From: Nostoc sp. 'Peltigera membranacea cyanobiont' 210A
Lineage (GTDB): Bacteria > Cyanobacteriota > Cyanobacteriia > Cyanobacteriales > Nostocaceae
Assembly: GCF_002246015.1 (NCBI RefSeq)
Contig: NZ_NOLJ01000015.1
Coordinates: 59,725 to 117,330 of the forward strand
DNA length: 57,606 nt
Direction: 5' to 3'
A program made the position numbers and the translations under genes. The notes beneath the pieces were generated by a model, which did not search any database, was not told where the DNA came from, and was given only the letters and a program-made list of their open reading frames with translations. Position 1 is the first letter of the stretch, and each line of letters begins with the position of its first letter. Of this stretch, positions 8,720 through 17,357 are shown in pieces.

Positions 8720-8743
8720 ACCTCCTATCTATTAGCCGGAGGT
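8720..8743 (-). promoter_or_regulatory. Hairpin masking the tnpB ribosome-binding site
   Basis: On the tnpB strand ACCTCC (8743-8738) pairs perfectly with GGAGGT (8725-8720) across a 12-nt loop. The second arm is the Shine-Dalgarno sequence, so this 6-bp GC-rich stem would hide it. Confidence 0.6.
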
Positions 8744-8852
8744 TCTCAGCATAGGTACGATAGCGACAGCAAACCCTTTAAGTATATAGGATATAGAAAA
8801 GTCCCCAGCTTTAGGTTGCTAGGGACTAACTACTTTCGGCTTGTAAACTGAT

Positions 8853-9230
8853 TTACTGATTTAGCAGTCCGATAGCCATTTCAAGGTGCATCTTAGCTTT
8901 GTGCAAGTTTAGTAAACTCTCTTGGTCGTATCGGTCAGGGTAGCTCATAGCCTTGCGCTCTAAAGTTATCCGAATTAGTGCCGCTTGTTCATCGGTGGGG
9001 GAGTTCATCTCATCTACGACTCCTTCGAGGAATTGAATAACACTAAAACCTGGTGACTTCAACCCTCTACCCTGTCTTAGTTGAGCGAGTGCTATCTGTG
9101 GGAATGCCATCAAGGTGACAATCCAACTAGTCTTGTACCCTCCATTCCCGGTAGGCTTTAATCCGTAACGCCTGCATAAGTCTCTCAACTCAGCAGTGGT
9201 TTTGATTTCGAGTTCTGACCTTGTGAACAT
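8853..9230 (-). CDS. Uncharacterised protein with SAP/HeH-like N-terminal motif
   Basis: 125 aa, function not recognised. The N-terminus ELEIKTTAELRDLCRRYGLKP resembles the helix-extended-helix of SAP/HeH DNA-binding motifs, followed by GNGGYKTSWIVTLM. The C-terminal half is helical and charged (DEQAALIRITLERKAMSYPDRYDQ). There is no signal or membrane segment. It lies about 140 bp upstream of the tnpB start in the same direction, within the small accessory segment. Nucleic-acid binding is a guess from the motif. Confidence 0.65.
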   Translation of the reverse strand: MFTRSELEIKTTAELRDLCRRYGLKPTGNGGYKTSWIVTLMAFPQIALAQLRQGRGLKSPGFSVIQFLEGVVDEMNSPTDEQAALIRITLERKAMSYPDRYDQESLLNLHKAKMHLEMAIGLLNQ

Positions 9231-9358
9231 AAAATAGAATTACCCATTTGTAAAAGTGGTATCGGTGGTGAACTGTTTTGACAGACGTGAACACCACCGA
9301 TTTAAAACTCTATCTATATGTTCACGTATCGTTCAAGCTATATTTACATCTCTCAACA

Positions 9359-9547
9359 ATGCCTAACCCTAAAGGTAATCCAGAAAATTTAAAACCACTT
9401 AAGTCTGATAGAGAAGAACCGCTAACACAAAATCTTAATTTTCGTGTCACCGAAAAAATGAAGGAAGAGGTAAAGGCACAAGATGACCCTCCTGAGTTTT
9501 GTAGAGAAGCTATTCAGAAAGCACTGGATGAGAAAAAAGGGAAGTAG
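9359..9547 (+). CDS. Small ribbon-helix-helix-like protein
   Basis: 62 aa from the ATG at 9359 (MPNPKGNPENLKPLK). The open frame extends further upstream, but that part is low-quality sequence and lacks family character. The body, LTQNLNFRVTEKMKEEVKAQ...FCREAIQKALDEK, looks like a one-strand/two-helix unit of the ribbon-helix-helix type, as found in small plasmid- or transposon-linked proteins of cyanobacteria. It is divergent from the 125-aa gene and could be its regulator (inference). Confidence 0.6.
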   Translation: MPNPKGNPENLKPLKSDREEPLTQNLNFRVTEKMKEEVKAQDDPPEFCREAIQKALDEKKGK

Positions 9548-9976
9548 TGAAAAGTTGTTGGAGTTTAGTGCAGCAGCTTTTCTAAAAATTGAGATTTTTG
9601 GTTAAAACTGAACCGTATTGCAGCTGGTTTAAAAAATCAGTGAAAAACACCACTTTTTGAAATAACAGAAAATGCTAAAAATCCCCACTCAAGAAGGCTA
9701 CGGTGTATACACCGTAGCTCAAGAAGCAGGGATAGTGGAGTTGTGAAGTTTGGGGTCTTCTCGCCCACACAGCGCGTTCACAATCGCTGTGGCATGGCTT
9801 TTAGGTTCCCAGTTCACCGTACTGGGTTCTGATACCAATTCTGTATGAAGATGCGCCAAACTATATGAGGAACGAACCGCAAAGGGCGCATTCGCGCAGC
9901 GTCTCGTCAGAGAAGGACACAAAGAAGAAAGAAAATTTGGCGCAGCCTCACAAAGAAATGGTATGAGGGTTCCAAA
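9548..9976. other. Intergenic region with a perfect palindrome and repeat debris
   Basis: About 430 bp without a convincing gene. A perfect 22-bp palindrome sits at 9697-9718 (arm GCTACGGTGTA). At 9760-9915 there are palindromic CGC-rich modules (for example GCGCATTCGCGCAGCG) of the kind scattered through cyanobacterial spacers. Confidence 0.7.
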
Positions 9977-10519
9977 TTATTTTATGGCTTTCAAATTCAA
10001 TTTTTTTATTAAGTGTTCTCTTAAGTTATCGATAGTACACCACTCAGACATTAAGTTGTTACTAGACAACGATTTAGCACAAGTGTCATACCAACCCCAT
10101 TCGGCTTGCATTACCTCCTGATCAACAGGAATACTCTCCCAATTGCTCAAATTAGCAATCCAATGAACCTTAACCCATCGAAAAATCCCCCACGAAGACT
10201 TTTCCCATTGAGGTTCATCCTCACTTCCTTCATTCACCAGTTCAACTATGTGTGTCAGGTATCTCTTTTTGTACCCATCTGGTATTTTTTTTTGCTCTCC
10301 TGTAGTGTTGTCTTTGCACTCATGCGGGACTTGAGAAAGGATGATAAGAGATCCTTTTTTTTGTAGTTCACGCGCGTGAGATTCTACTACTGTTCTACTT
10401 TCACGTCTTTTAAAGTTCAACCGAAAGTAAGCTCCAATAGGATATTCAGGATACGCCCACTGTGTCTCATCACCTTGGTCAGTGACATTTTTGATAGAAT
10501 CCAAACGATTACAATCCAT
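9977..10519 (-). CDS. Uncharacterised 180-aa protein
   Basis: Not recognised. It is a soluble protein rich in Trp (at least eight, for example WGIFRWVKVHWIANLSNW). Features are a basic stretch GAYFRLNFKRRESRTVVES, a beta-rich middle RYLTHIVELVNEG, and a helical C-terminus LREHLIKKLNLKAIK. There is no signal peptide or cysteine motif. The ATG at 10519 is the only sensible start. It lies downstream of, and on the same strand as, the thymidylate kinase gene, about 90 bp away. Composition and good codon use argue that it is real. Confidence 0.65.
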   Translation of the reverse strand: MDCNRLDSIKNVTDQGDETQWAYPEYPIGAYFRLNFKRRESRTVVESHARELQKKGSLIILSQVPHECKDNTTGEQKKIPDGYKKRYLTHIVELVNEGSEDEPQWEKSSWGIFRWVKVHWIANLSNWESIPVDQEVMQAEWGWYDTCAKSLSSNNLMSEWCTIDNLREHLIKKLNLKAIK

Positions 10520-10610
10520 TATTTCTTACTACTGCCTTGTAGTAACTAGACCTTTTTCCATATCTAGTTTGCCCAAACTCTCATTAAAAACTCTTAGGTT
10601 TATTTTCGCC

Positions 10611-11252
10611 CTACCTCGCCAAGTGCAGATGTACGCGCAAAATTCCTTGAATTACCTCTTGTACAGCTTCTTTACTTAAGCTGCCATCTACTCGCACAAT
10701 TCTTGAGGGATGGGATGCTGCTAAATGTGCGTATCCTTGCTGAACGCGCCGATGAAAAGCGATTGTCTCTTGTTCAATGCGGTCTAGTCCTACTTTATCT
10801 GAGAGTTTGCGGGCTAGTCCTACTTCAACATCGACATCTAGCCAAATAGTTAGGTCGCTTTCTAAGCCACCAGTAGCAATATTATTAAGCTGATTAATTA
10901 AACTCATGTTCAGACCGCGACCATATCCTTGGTAGGCAATGGTAGAGTCAGTGTAGCGATCGCATAAAATATATTTCCCAGCTGCGAGATTTGGTTTAAG
11001 TTCTTGTTCAACGTGTTGCGATCGGTCAGCAGCGTACAATAAAAGTTCTGTCACCTCTGCAACTGGCTCGCCCTGAGCGGGTGACTTTTCTAGTAGCAAG
11101 CGGCGAAGATGTACACCTAACTCTGTTCCTCCTGGTTCGCGAGTTACCAGCACAGAAACACTGAGACTTTCCAACCACTCAGAACAAAGCTGCATTTGGC
11201 TGGTTTTGCCACAGCCTTCCACCCCTTCAAATACAATTAATTTCCCACCCAT
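10611..11252 (-). CDS. tmk: Thymidylate kinase
   Basis: 213 aa, standard length for bacterial dTMP kinase, which phosphorylates dTMP to dTDP. The P-loop EGVEGCGKTSQ (residues 9-19), the dTMP-binding REPGGTELG, and the DRYTDSTIAYQGYGRG motif are all present. The start MGGKLIVFEG agrees with family members. Confidence 0.96.
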   Translation of the reverse strand: MGGKLIVFEGVEGCGKTSQMQLCSEWLESLSVSVLVTREPGGTELGVHLRRLLLEKSPAQGEPVAEVTELLLYAADRSQHVEQELKPNLAAGKYILCDRYTDSTIAYQGYGRGLNMSLINQLNNIATGGLESDLTIWLDVDVEVGLARKLSDKVGLDRIEQETIAFHRRVQQGYAHLAASHPSRIVRVDGSLSKEAVQEVIQGILRVHLHLAR

Positions 11253-11400
11253 GCTTTTTTGTTCGCTGCTATAAACTGATTCGCTGACGTTTCATCAGAT
11301 CAAGAATAGCGCGAAGTGTAAAATATTAAACTGCAATTGCGTAGGCGTAGCCCATCGTAGATATCGCAGTCTATGATTTAGTTGCCTGAAAATTGCTGTA

Positions 11401-11543
11401 ATATCATGTCTGGATAAATAGTTATGATTCCCACAGTGATTGCACCCCACCCCCAACCCCTCCCCGCTTGCGGGGAGGGGAGACAAAGCGTAGCTTTGGC
11501 GGGGGTGGGGTTCTTCGGGTTTAATAAGCAATCAAGCGGTATA
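11401..11543. mobile_element. MITE-like palindromic element overlapping the 3' end of the LarA-family gene
   Basis: About 140 bp with an inner hairpin of CCCCTCCCCGC/GCGGGGAGGGG type. It is a reverse-orientation copy of the element at 40070-40216: both share ATATCATGTC at one end, GTTATGATTCCCACAGT-like sequence next to it, and CGCTTGATTGCTTATTAAAC at the other. The latter end lies inside the coding strand of the LarA-family gene and carries its stop codon. Confidence 0.75.
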
Positions 11544-12783
11544 GTATCTCGCCAGCTTTCGGCACAAGTAATATACCTTCATCTTCTCGGTTAGCCCATT
11601 CAGTGGGTTGAATAGTCGCCGGATCACGATAGTTTAAGTTATGAGCAGCACAGCGTTCAGCAGAAATACCAGTAGCTAAAGTAACACGAATTCGGGCTTG
11701 TTCTCCTTTTATCGGATCAAAAGTACCCATCCCTTTTAAGTGAGTACTATGTGCTAGCACTCCAGCAGGATACTCTTGGAATTTATGCCACTGTTTGAGA
11801 AAGTAATCCCTGACATGATAGCCAACTTGGGATAAAATTTCGCCGTGTGTATAGCTAAACTCGGTAATGTGAGGAGCATATATAATTACTTCGCCTCCAT
11901 CGGCCACTACTGGCTCTAGCTTGTACATTCCTTTTGCTGCTGTCCAAATGTCATCATACATTTGGGGCATGACTGAAAGCACTTGTTTAAAAGGCCGATC
12001 TACATATTTAATATGCAGTTTAGCTGATAGTTTTGCAGCGTCTTCCCAGGCTGACTCTGGTTGATCTATATAAATTCCAGCTAGCTGATTTGTTTTCGGT
12101 GCAACGACCATCGCCAAACAAAGCTTTGGGGTAGAAATCAGGTTAGCGGCTCGGTTAATCAAACGCCGGACTGGTGTGATTCCTAGCGTACCAATAATTT
12201 CGTAACAAGTAATTAAAGCACCTAACCAGTGTGAGAGATTAATTACTTCTTGACCACCAATACCAGGAAAAAAATATTTATTGCCACCAGAAAAACCGAC
12301 AACTTCGTGAGGAAAAACTGGTCCACAGATCGCGATTAAATCGTATTCTATTACAAGCTTATTAATACGCACATCAACTGACTGATGTAGCATTCCACTA
12401 CTAATCTCTGCTATCTCTTCTGCTGAAATTACTCCACAAGAAATAAAAGTATCTGGATCGTTCCAAAGATGGTTAAATATGCGAATTTTTTTAAAAGTTG
12501 TTTCTCGCTCCTCCGGTGTCACTCCTACCAAGTGATTGATTTGTTCTTCACTCATGGGATTGTGTGTACCCAGAGCAATTAAAAAATCCAGAGCCGCTAC
12601 CCTTTGACTCAACTCCTGATGAAGCAATCGAAACATTTGCGGGATGGGAGCAGTGCGGGTACTATCTGGAATTAACACCAAGATGCGCTGTCCATCCAAC
12701 TTAGGGTCTGATAAAGCTTGATGAACTAGCGCCGAAACTTGCTCATCTGAAAGTGTTCCGTTATTTACAGCCAGTGAATACAT
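11521..12783 (-). CDS. LarA-family nickel-dependent 2-hydroxyacid racemase/epimerase, candidate D-gluconate/D-mannonate 2-epimerase
   Basis: 420 aa, close to LarA (about 424). Nickel-pincer nucleotide ligands can be aligned: H159 in FPHEVVGFSGG, K169 in GGNKYFFPG and H185 in NLSHW, with the 10- and 16-residue spacing of LarA H174/K184/H200. DSTRTAPIP (40-48) and GTHNPMS (72-78) match substrate/cofactor loops, and H105 is the likely catalytic base. Known LarA homologues racemise or epimerise the C2 of hydroxyacids, and gluconate 2-epimerases are among them. It is the last gene of the lacI-uxaC-SDR operon, 2 bp after the SDR, and is followed by no mannonate dehydratase, so mannonate-gluconate epimerisation is the best guess. 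The last codons derive from a MITE. The lar cofactor genes are not in the window. Confidence 0.85.
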   Translation of the reverse strand: MYSLAVNNGTLSDEQVSALVHQALSDPKLDGQRILVLIPDSTRTAPIPQMFRLLHQELSQRVAALDFLIALGTHNPMSEEQINHLVGVTPEERETTFKKIRIFNHLWNDPDTFISCGVISAEEIAEISSGMLHQSVDVRINKLVIEYDLIAICGPVFPHEVVGFSGGNKYFFPGIGGQEVINLSHWLGALITCYEIIGTLGITPVRRLINRAANLISTPKLCLAMVVAPKTNQLAGIYIDQPESAWEDAAKLSAKLHIKYVDRPFKQVLSVMPQMYDDIWTAAKGMYKLEPVVADGGEVIIYAPHITEFSYTHGEILSQVGYHVRDYFLKQWHKFQEYPAGVLAHSTHLKGMGTFDPIKGEQARIRVTLATGISAERCAAHNLNYRDPATIQPTEWANREDEGILLVPKAGEILYRLIAY

Positions 12784-12785
12784 TA

Positions 12786-13625
12786 TTAAACTCCACTGTA
12801 GATACTAAATCCACCGTCTACCGGGACAACTACCCCGTTAACAAAACTAGAACCAGAACTACATAACCAAATCAAGGTGCTGAGTAATTCATCTGGTTTT
12901 CCGAAACGTCCGGCGGGAGTATGGTCAATAATTTTTTGCCCGCGAACGGTCAAACTGCCATCTGCATTTAAGAGTAAATTTCGATTTTGTTCGCCAATAA
13001 AAAAACCTGGTGCGATCGCATTTACTCGCATTCCATCACCATACTTTTGGGCGAGTTCTACAGCTAACCAGCGAGTAAAGTTATCTATCCCCGCTTTTGC
13101 CGCTGAGTAGCCAACCACCCGACTAATCACCCGAATGGCAGACATAGAAGAAATATTCACAATGCAACCGTGGGGTTGACTTCTTTCCACCATTGCTTGA
13201 CCAAAAACCTGACAAGGCAGGAGAGTGCCAACTAAGTTGAGGCTAACTACTTCCTCAAAGGCTGTATGTGGCATATCAAAAATATTCCCATCAGGAGTAA
13301 TTGTGGCAGCCGGAATATTACCGCCAGCCATATTTACCAAGATATCTATTTCACCCCAACGCTGTATAATAACATCCTTAGCGATTTCTAATTGGGAGCG
13401 ATCGCTAACATCTGCCACCACAGCCATACTTTCTCCACCACCAGCAGTAATCTCAGCCACCACCGCCCCCGCCCTGACTTCATTGCGACCCAAAACGACC
13501 ACTCGCGCTCCAGCCAGAGCCAAACCCTTTGCCATAGCCCCACCAAGCACACCAGAACCACCAGTAACTACCGCTACCCGCTCCTTCAAGCTAAAAAGTT
13601 TACTTAAAATCAACTCCGACATCAC
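12786..13625 (-). CDS. SDR oxidoreductase, probable D-fructuronate reductase (D-mannonate oxidoreductase)
   Basis: 279-aa classical short-chain dehydrogenase. Cofactor loop TGGSGVLGG (21-29), NMAGG (98-102), and the catalytic Ser of NISSMSA with Y173xxxK177 in GYSAAKAG are intact; the C-terminal PVDGGFSIYSGV is typical. SDR-type D-mannonate oxidoreductases replace the long-chain UxuB in several bacteria. The position between uronate isomerase and the LarA-family gene predicts NAD(P)H reduction of fructuronate to mannonate. The spacing to larA is 2 bp, so they are probably translationally coupled. The start could be either of two adjacent ATGs. Confidence 0.85.
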   Translation of the reverse strand: MMSELILSKLFSLKERVAVVTGGSGVLGGAMAKGLALAGARVVVLGRNEVRAGAVVAEITAGGGESMAVVADVSDRSQLEIAKDVIIQRWGEIDILVNMAGGNIPAATITPDGNIFDMPHTAFEEVVSLNLVGTLLPCQVFGQAMVERSQPHGCIVNISSMSAIRVISRVVGYSAAKAGIDNFTRWLAVELAQKYGDGMRVNAIAPGFFIGEQNRNLLLNADGSLTVRGQKIIDHTPAGRFGKPDELLSTLIWLCSSGSSFVNGVVVPVDGGFSIYSGV

Positions 13626-13676
13626 CCATTCCCCCTCTGCGCTTTCCTCCGCGCTCCTTTGCGTTTAAATTCCCCC

Positions 13677-15104
13677 TCAATTCCCCTCAAACTTATAAGC
13701 AACCTTAGCGAGGTCATAAGCCAAAGCACGAGCCATACCATACCCTTCCTCCTCCTCAACCAATCCCCGTGCTACCAATCCAGCCAACCAATTACAAGCT
13801 ACCCGCCGCCAGACATTATGACGAGCCGGAATCGAAATAAAAGCCCGCGTATCATCATTAAACCCGGCAGTATTATAAATTCCCGCAGTTTCCATTACCT
13901 GATTGAAATAACGCTCCATACCATTTACGCTGTCATGAAACCACCAAGGCGGCCCGAGCAATACACTGGGATAATGACCAGCTAACGGAGCCATTTCGCG
14001 GCTATAAGTGCTTTCATCCATACCAAAAATGATTAAATGGAAGCGGCGATCGCTACCGTAAGCTGATAATAACGGGTGCAGATTGTGAGTCCACTCTATT
14101 TTTACGGGAATATCAGCACCTTTATCAGATCCAAATTTCTCAAATAATGCAGGGTTATGGTTACGCATCACACCACAATGCATTTGCATCACCAAGCCAT
14201 CTTCCACACTCATCCGCGCCATTTCCATGAAGATATGACCGGTAAAATGTTCGACATCACCTGGATTCAGCTTATTGGCTAATGCTCTCGCAAAGATAGC
14301 TTCGGCTTCTTGGTCAGAAAGGCGTGTGGTATAAGGTGTAGCTGCACCTTGATCGGTAGCTGTCGCGCCCATTTTTTTAAAGAAAGCTCGACGTTCTTCG
14401 AGAGCTTGGACAAAATTGGCGTAAGTATTAATTTCTCTACCGATACTGCTTTCCAACTTGCTAAGATTTTCCCGCCAACCAGGAGCATCCAGATTAACCA
14501 CTGCATCGGGGCGAAAAGTTGGTCTAATTTGAGTAAAACCTTCTTCATGGAGCGATCGCTGATTCTCAAGGTTATCACTGGCGGCATCGGTAGTACAAAG
14601 CACTTCGATGTTAAAGCGTTTGAATAAAGCGCGAGGGGAAAACTCTGGTGAGGCTAACAAACGTTCTAGATAATCATAGATATGTCCGGCATTGTGAGAG
14701 TTTAAAGGTTCATCCATCCCAAAAACGTTAGTTAGTTCCTCTTTCAACCACAACCCGGACGGAGTACCCTGGAATAGATAAAAATGGTCGGCGAACAATT
14801 GCCAGATTTTACGATGGTCGGTTTCTCCTGGTGAACCATCATTGGTTGGTATGCCCAAAGCTTGCAGAGATACGCCCCGACTATAGAGCATCCGCAACAG
14901 GTAGTGGTCAGGGATAATCAGTAATTCCGTCGGTGAACCAAAACGGGCTGCGGGATTAGCTAACAAAGCTGGATCTACGTGTCCATGTGGGCAAACTAGA
15001 GGTAACGCAGATATACTATCAAAAAATTGATGGGCTAGTCGTCTTTGAACTGGTTCTGGAGAAAAGCAGCGATCGGGAGATAAACTCGGTTTTTTAGTTA
15101 ACAT
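13677..15104 (-). CDS. uxaC: Uronate (glucuronate) isomerase
   Basis: 475 aa, full length for UxaC, an amidohydrolase-fold enzyme converting D-glucuronate to D-fructuronate (and galacturonate to tagaturonate). The metal-site HxH is visible as CPHGHVDP (H40, H42), and family blocks such as TDAASDNLENQRSLHEEGF, RPTFRPDAVVN, MQMHCGVMRNHNPALFEKFG and LLGPPWWFHDSVNGMERYFNQVMETAG are all present. It follows the lacI-type gene by 26 bp and precedes the SDR by 51 bp on the same strand, so it belongs to that operon. Confidence 0.95.
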   Translation of the reverse strand: MLTKKPSLSPDRCFSPEPVQRRLAHQFFDSISALPLVCPHGHVDPALLANPAARFGSPTELLIIPDHYLLRMLYSRGVSLQALGIPTNDGSPGETDHRKIWQLFADHFYLFQGTPSGLWLKEELTNVFGMDEPLNSHNAGHIYDYLERLLASPEFSPRALFKRFNIEVLCTTDAASDNLENQRSLHEEGFTQIRPTFRPDAVVNLDAPGWRENLSKLESSIGREINTYANFVQALEERRAFFKKMGATATDQGAATPYTTRLSDQEAEAIFARALANKLNPGDVEHFTGHIFMEMARMSVEDGLVMQMHCGVMRNHNPALFEKFGSDKGADIPVKIEWTHNLHPLLSAYGSDRRFHLIIFGMDESTYSREMAPLAGHYPSVLLGPPWWFHDSVNGMERYFNQVMETAGIYNTAGFNDDTRAFISIPARHNVWRRVACNWLAGLVARGLVEEEEGYGMARALAYDLAKVAYKFEGN

Positions 15105-15130
15105 AATTTTTGTATAAATTGTTTTGAGTT

Positions 15131-16162
15131 TTAAATTGTTAATAATGCTGCACTACTACTACGCTTTAATAGAACAGGAGATAAAACGCGGTTTTCCACA
15201 GTTTTTTCTTCTATTAAATCGAGTAACATTTGCATGGCATAGCCACCAATTTCCAACATTGGCTGGCTGATTGTGGTCAGCGCCGGCGTAACGTAACCGC
15301 CTAAAGCAATACCATCAAATCCGACGAGGCTTAAATTTCGCGGTACTAAAATACCTAATTCTTGGCAAGCTAACAGAGCGCCAATTGCTACCATATCGTT
15401 GTAACAAAATATGCCTGTAACTTCCGCAGCCAATAGTTTAGACAGCATATTTTGTCCGGTGTTCACATCGCTGGTTCTGGTATCATATTCATCACTAATT
15501 GAAACCCAATCAGTATTTTGTGGAATACCAGCTTCCGTAAGGGCCATTTGATATCCTTCTAGGCGCTGCTTATTTGACCTGCTGCGATCGCCTACACCCA
15601 GATAACCAATAGCAGTGTGTCCCAGACTAATTAGATGCTCTGTCGCTAATTTAGCACCTAAGCGATCGTCTATTGCAACTGAATGAAATATTTCCGATTG
15701 ATCTTCAGTTTGACTGTTAATCAGAACTGTTGGCACAGCAATTTGTGTGAGTTGTTTAGTATGCTGTTTACTAATTCGCGAGTCGGCTATTAAGATACCG
15801 TCCACCCTGCGGCGATGAAAAGTATCAATAGCTGCCATTTCCTGCTCAAAATCTCGGTGTGAAGCACTCAATAAAACACTCAAACCCGCTGGTTTGGCTA
15901 TCTTCTCGATTCCCTCTACCACCTCAGCATAAAAGGGATCTGAAATTGAAGTTACTACTACACCAATAGTATTAGTACGTTTATTTTGCAAACTTTGAGC
16001 AATAGCATTCGGCACATAGCTCATCTCCTCTGCCAGTCGCTTAATTTCTTCTCGCACTTTCGGGCTAATGAGAGCGTTATCTCGCAAAGCGCGTGAAACT
16101 GTAGAATGAGAAACGCCTGCTCTGCGGGCAATATCTTCAATTGAAATTCTTCGTTTATTCAT
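15131..16162 (-). CDS. LacI-family transcriptional regulator of the inositol/uronate cluster
   Basis: 343 aa. The HTH is ISIEDIARRAGVSHSTVSRALRDN (about residues 6-30), followed by the hinge YVPNAIAQSLQNKRTNTIGVV and a periplasmic-binding-protein-like effector domain (VTGIFCYNDMVAIGALLACQELGILVP). It is the first gene of the operon with uxaC, SDR and larA. A perfect TGCACACGTGTGCA palindrome lies 25 bp upstream of its start, giving likely autoregulation, and related palindromes precede the inositol oxygenase gene. The effector is probably an inositol, a uronate or gluconate (inference). Confidence 0.92.
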   Translation of the reverse strand: MNKRRISIEDIARRAGVSHSTVSRALRDNALISPKVREEIKRLAEEMSYVPNAIAQSLQNKRTNTIGVVVTSISDPFYAEVVEGIEKIAKPAGLSVLLSASHRDFEQEMAAIDTFHRRRVDGILIADSRISKQHTKQLTQIAVPTVLINSQTEDQSEIFHSVAIDDRLGAKLATEHLISLGHTAIGYLGVGDRSRSNKQRLEGYQMALTEAGIPQNTDWVSISDEYDTRTSDVNTGQNMLSKLLAAEVTGIFCYNDMVAIGALLACQELGILVPRNLSLVGFDGIALGGYVTPALTTISQPMLEIGGYAMQMLLDLIEEKTVENRVLSPVLLKRSSSAALLTI

Positions 16163-16186
16163 TATTTTATCTTAGCTTTTAAATAT

Positions 16187-16200
16187 TGCACACGTGTGCA
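16187..16200. promoter_or_regulatory. LacI-type operator between lacI-type gene and gluconokinase
   Basis: Perfect 14-bp palindrome TGCACACGTGTGCA with the central CG step usual in LacI-family operators. It sits in the divergent spacer of the regulator operon and the gluconokinase gene and could control both. Confidence 0.75.
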
Positions 16201-16367
16201 TTTGTATGTATTATAGAAAATAATCGTTATTTGTCAAGAGATTTTAATACAACTCACATTTCGCATGGAAAGGAGTTAAAAGTCCTGACTTTCACCTCCA
16301 TTGATGATTACAACTACAAGTTACGAATTACAAATTCCGAATTAGTTGAACTTTTATTAAGAAAAAA

Positions 16368-16853
16368 ATGATTATTATCGTCATGGGTGTATCTGGTTCT
16401 GGAAAAACCACCATCGGAAAACTACTAGCAGACTCCTTAGAATGGGAATTTAGCGACGCTGATACTTTCCATTCGCCAGAGAATGTTGAGAAAATGCGGC
16501 GCGGTATCCCTCTGAGTGAAGATGACAGAATACCTTGGTTACAAGATTTGCAAACAGCTATAAAGCATTGGCTGCAAGAAAATAAAAATGTGGTGCTAGC
16601 GTGTTCGGCTTTAAAAGATAGCTATCGGCAATTTTTGGTAGTGGATAGCGATCGCACCAAACTAGTTTACCTCAAAGGGTCTTATGAGTTGATTCAAATG
16701 CGCTTACAAGAGCGGAGCAATCATTACATGAGCGAAAAACTGCTCGATAGTCAGTTTTATACCCTTGAAGAACCAGTAGATACTCTATGTATGGATGTTG
16801 CACAGCCACCCCAGATAATTGTCCAAAACATTAGAACTGCTTTAGAAATTTAG
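16368..16853 (+). CDS. gntK: Gluconokinase
   Basis: 161 aa, the standard GntK size. The P-loop is MGVSGSGKTTIG (residues 6-17). Other GntK signatures are FSDADTFHSPENVEKMRRGIPLSEDDR and VVLACSALKDSYRQ. It phosphorylates D-gluconate to 6-phosphogluconate with ATP. It is divergent from the regulator operon and shares its operator region. It would be the step that commits carbon from the cluster to the pentose phosphate pathway. ATG 16368 follows an A-rich stretch without a clear Shine-Dalgarno. Confidence 0.95.
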   Translation: MIIIVMGVSGSGKTTIGKLLADSLEWEFSDADTFHSPENVEKMRRGIPLSEDDRIPWLQDLQTAIKHWLQENKNVVLACSALKDSYRQFLVVDSDRTKLVYLKGSYELIQMRLQERSNHYMSEKLLDSQFYTLEEPVDTLCMDVAQPPQIIVQNIRTALEI

Positions 16854-16990
16854 CTTATTGGTGACAACCGTAATATTAAGATTAATCACGTATCTAGGAA
16901 AACACGAACTTTTGGCAACTAAATCACATCAGATGTAAGTCTAAAGGAATATCAAAGCAAGCAGATAACTGTAATGGTAGGAGAAAAGTA

Positions 16991-17314
16991 GTGTTTCTAA
17001 GATTAGCGCAACAGCATCAGCAATTCGTCCAAGACTTGGTAATGAACCTACAAGCCTTGACAATTATACTTGAGCGGCGTGGCTATACTGCCTCATGTTA
17101 TACATGCGGCGAGCAAATGAAGAGTGCTTCATTTATGGTTAGCCTAAGAGAAAAGCACCTGATTCGGTTTTTAGTATCTGATTACGGGATTACTTGGATG
17201 GAGTTGTGGGACGATCGCGAATTAATGAAGTTGGAGGGTGCAGAAGCCATAAACCAGCTACAAGAGTTGGCTAATATTGTCAAGTATTACACTGCTGTAC
17301 AATTGACAAATTGA
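16991..17314 (+). CDS. Conserved-looking hypothetical protein
   Basis: 107 aa starting at GTG 16991, chosen because GTAGGAG lies at a good distance upstream. Not recognised. Residues 8-35 are helical (QQHQQFVQDLVMNLQALTI), then comes ASCYTCGEQM with a CxxC, then a beta-rich part (KHLIRFLVSDYGITWMELWDD) and a helical end. It is soluble. It sits between gluconokinase and the operator array. Whether it takes part in the pathway is unknown. Confidence 0.65.
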   Translation: MFLRLAQQHQQFVQDLVMNLQALTIILERRGYTASCYTCGEQMKSASFMVSLREKHLIRFLVSDYGITWMELWDDRELMKLEGAEAINQLQELANIVKYYTAVQLTN

Positions 17315-17357
17315 TACCGCGCTGGTTGAATCCGACAAAATCATAATAAGTATAGCT

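Larger units (their letters stand above)
7265..8790 (-). mobile_element. IS200/IS605-superfamily element, TnpB-only (IS1341-like)
   Basis: A solitary tnpB gene with no tnpA. On the tnpB strand the gene is followed by a stem-loop (7276-7294, CCCCGATT/AATCGAGG type) and GAAGATGTCAA, which matches the right-end hairpin style of these elements. At the left end there is a second hairpin at 8720-8743. Exact ends cannot be fixed without a second copy; the coordinates are approximate. TnpB-only elements are non-autonomous and depend on a TnpA encoded elsewhere. Confidence 0.75.

Noticed and set aside
9278..9358. N-terminal extension of the ribbon-helix-helix-like protein
   Set aside because: The leader is low-quality coding sequence; the internal ATG at 9359 gives a compact protein of normal type.
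11295..11531. 78-codon frame between tmk and the LarA-family gene
   Set aside because: It is entirely made of the MITE-like repeat.
11521..12783. Annotation as plain lactate racemase
   Set aside because: The family is right, but the operon with uronate and gluconate genes makes a sugar-acid substrate more likely than lactate.
13225..13668. Plus-strand frames antisense to the SDR gene
   Set aside because: Shadow frames of a clear SDR on the other strand.
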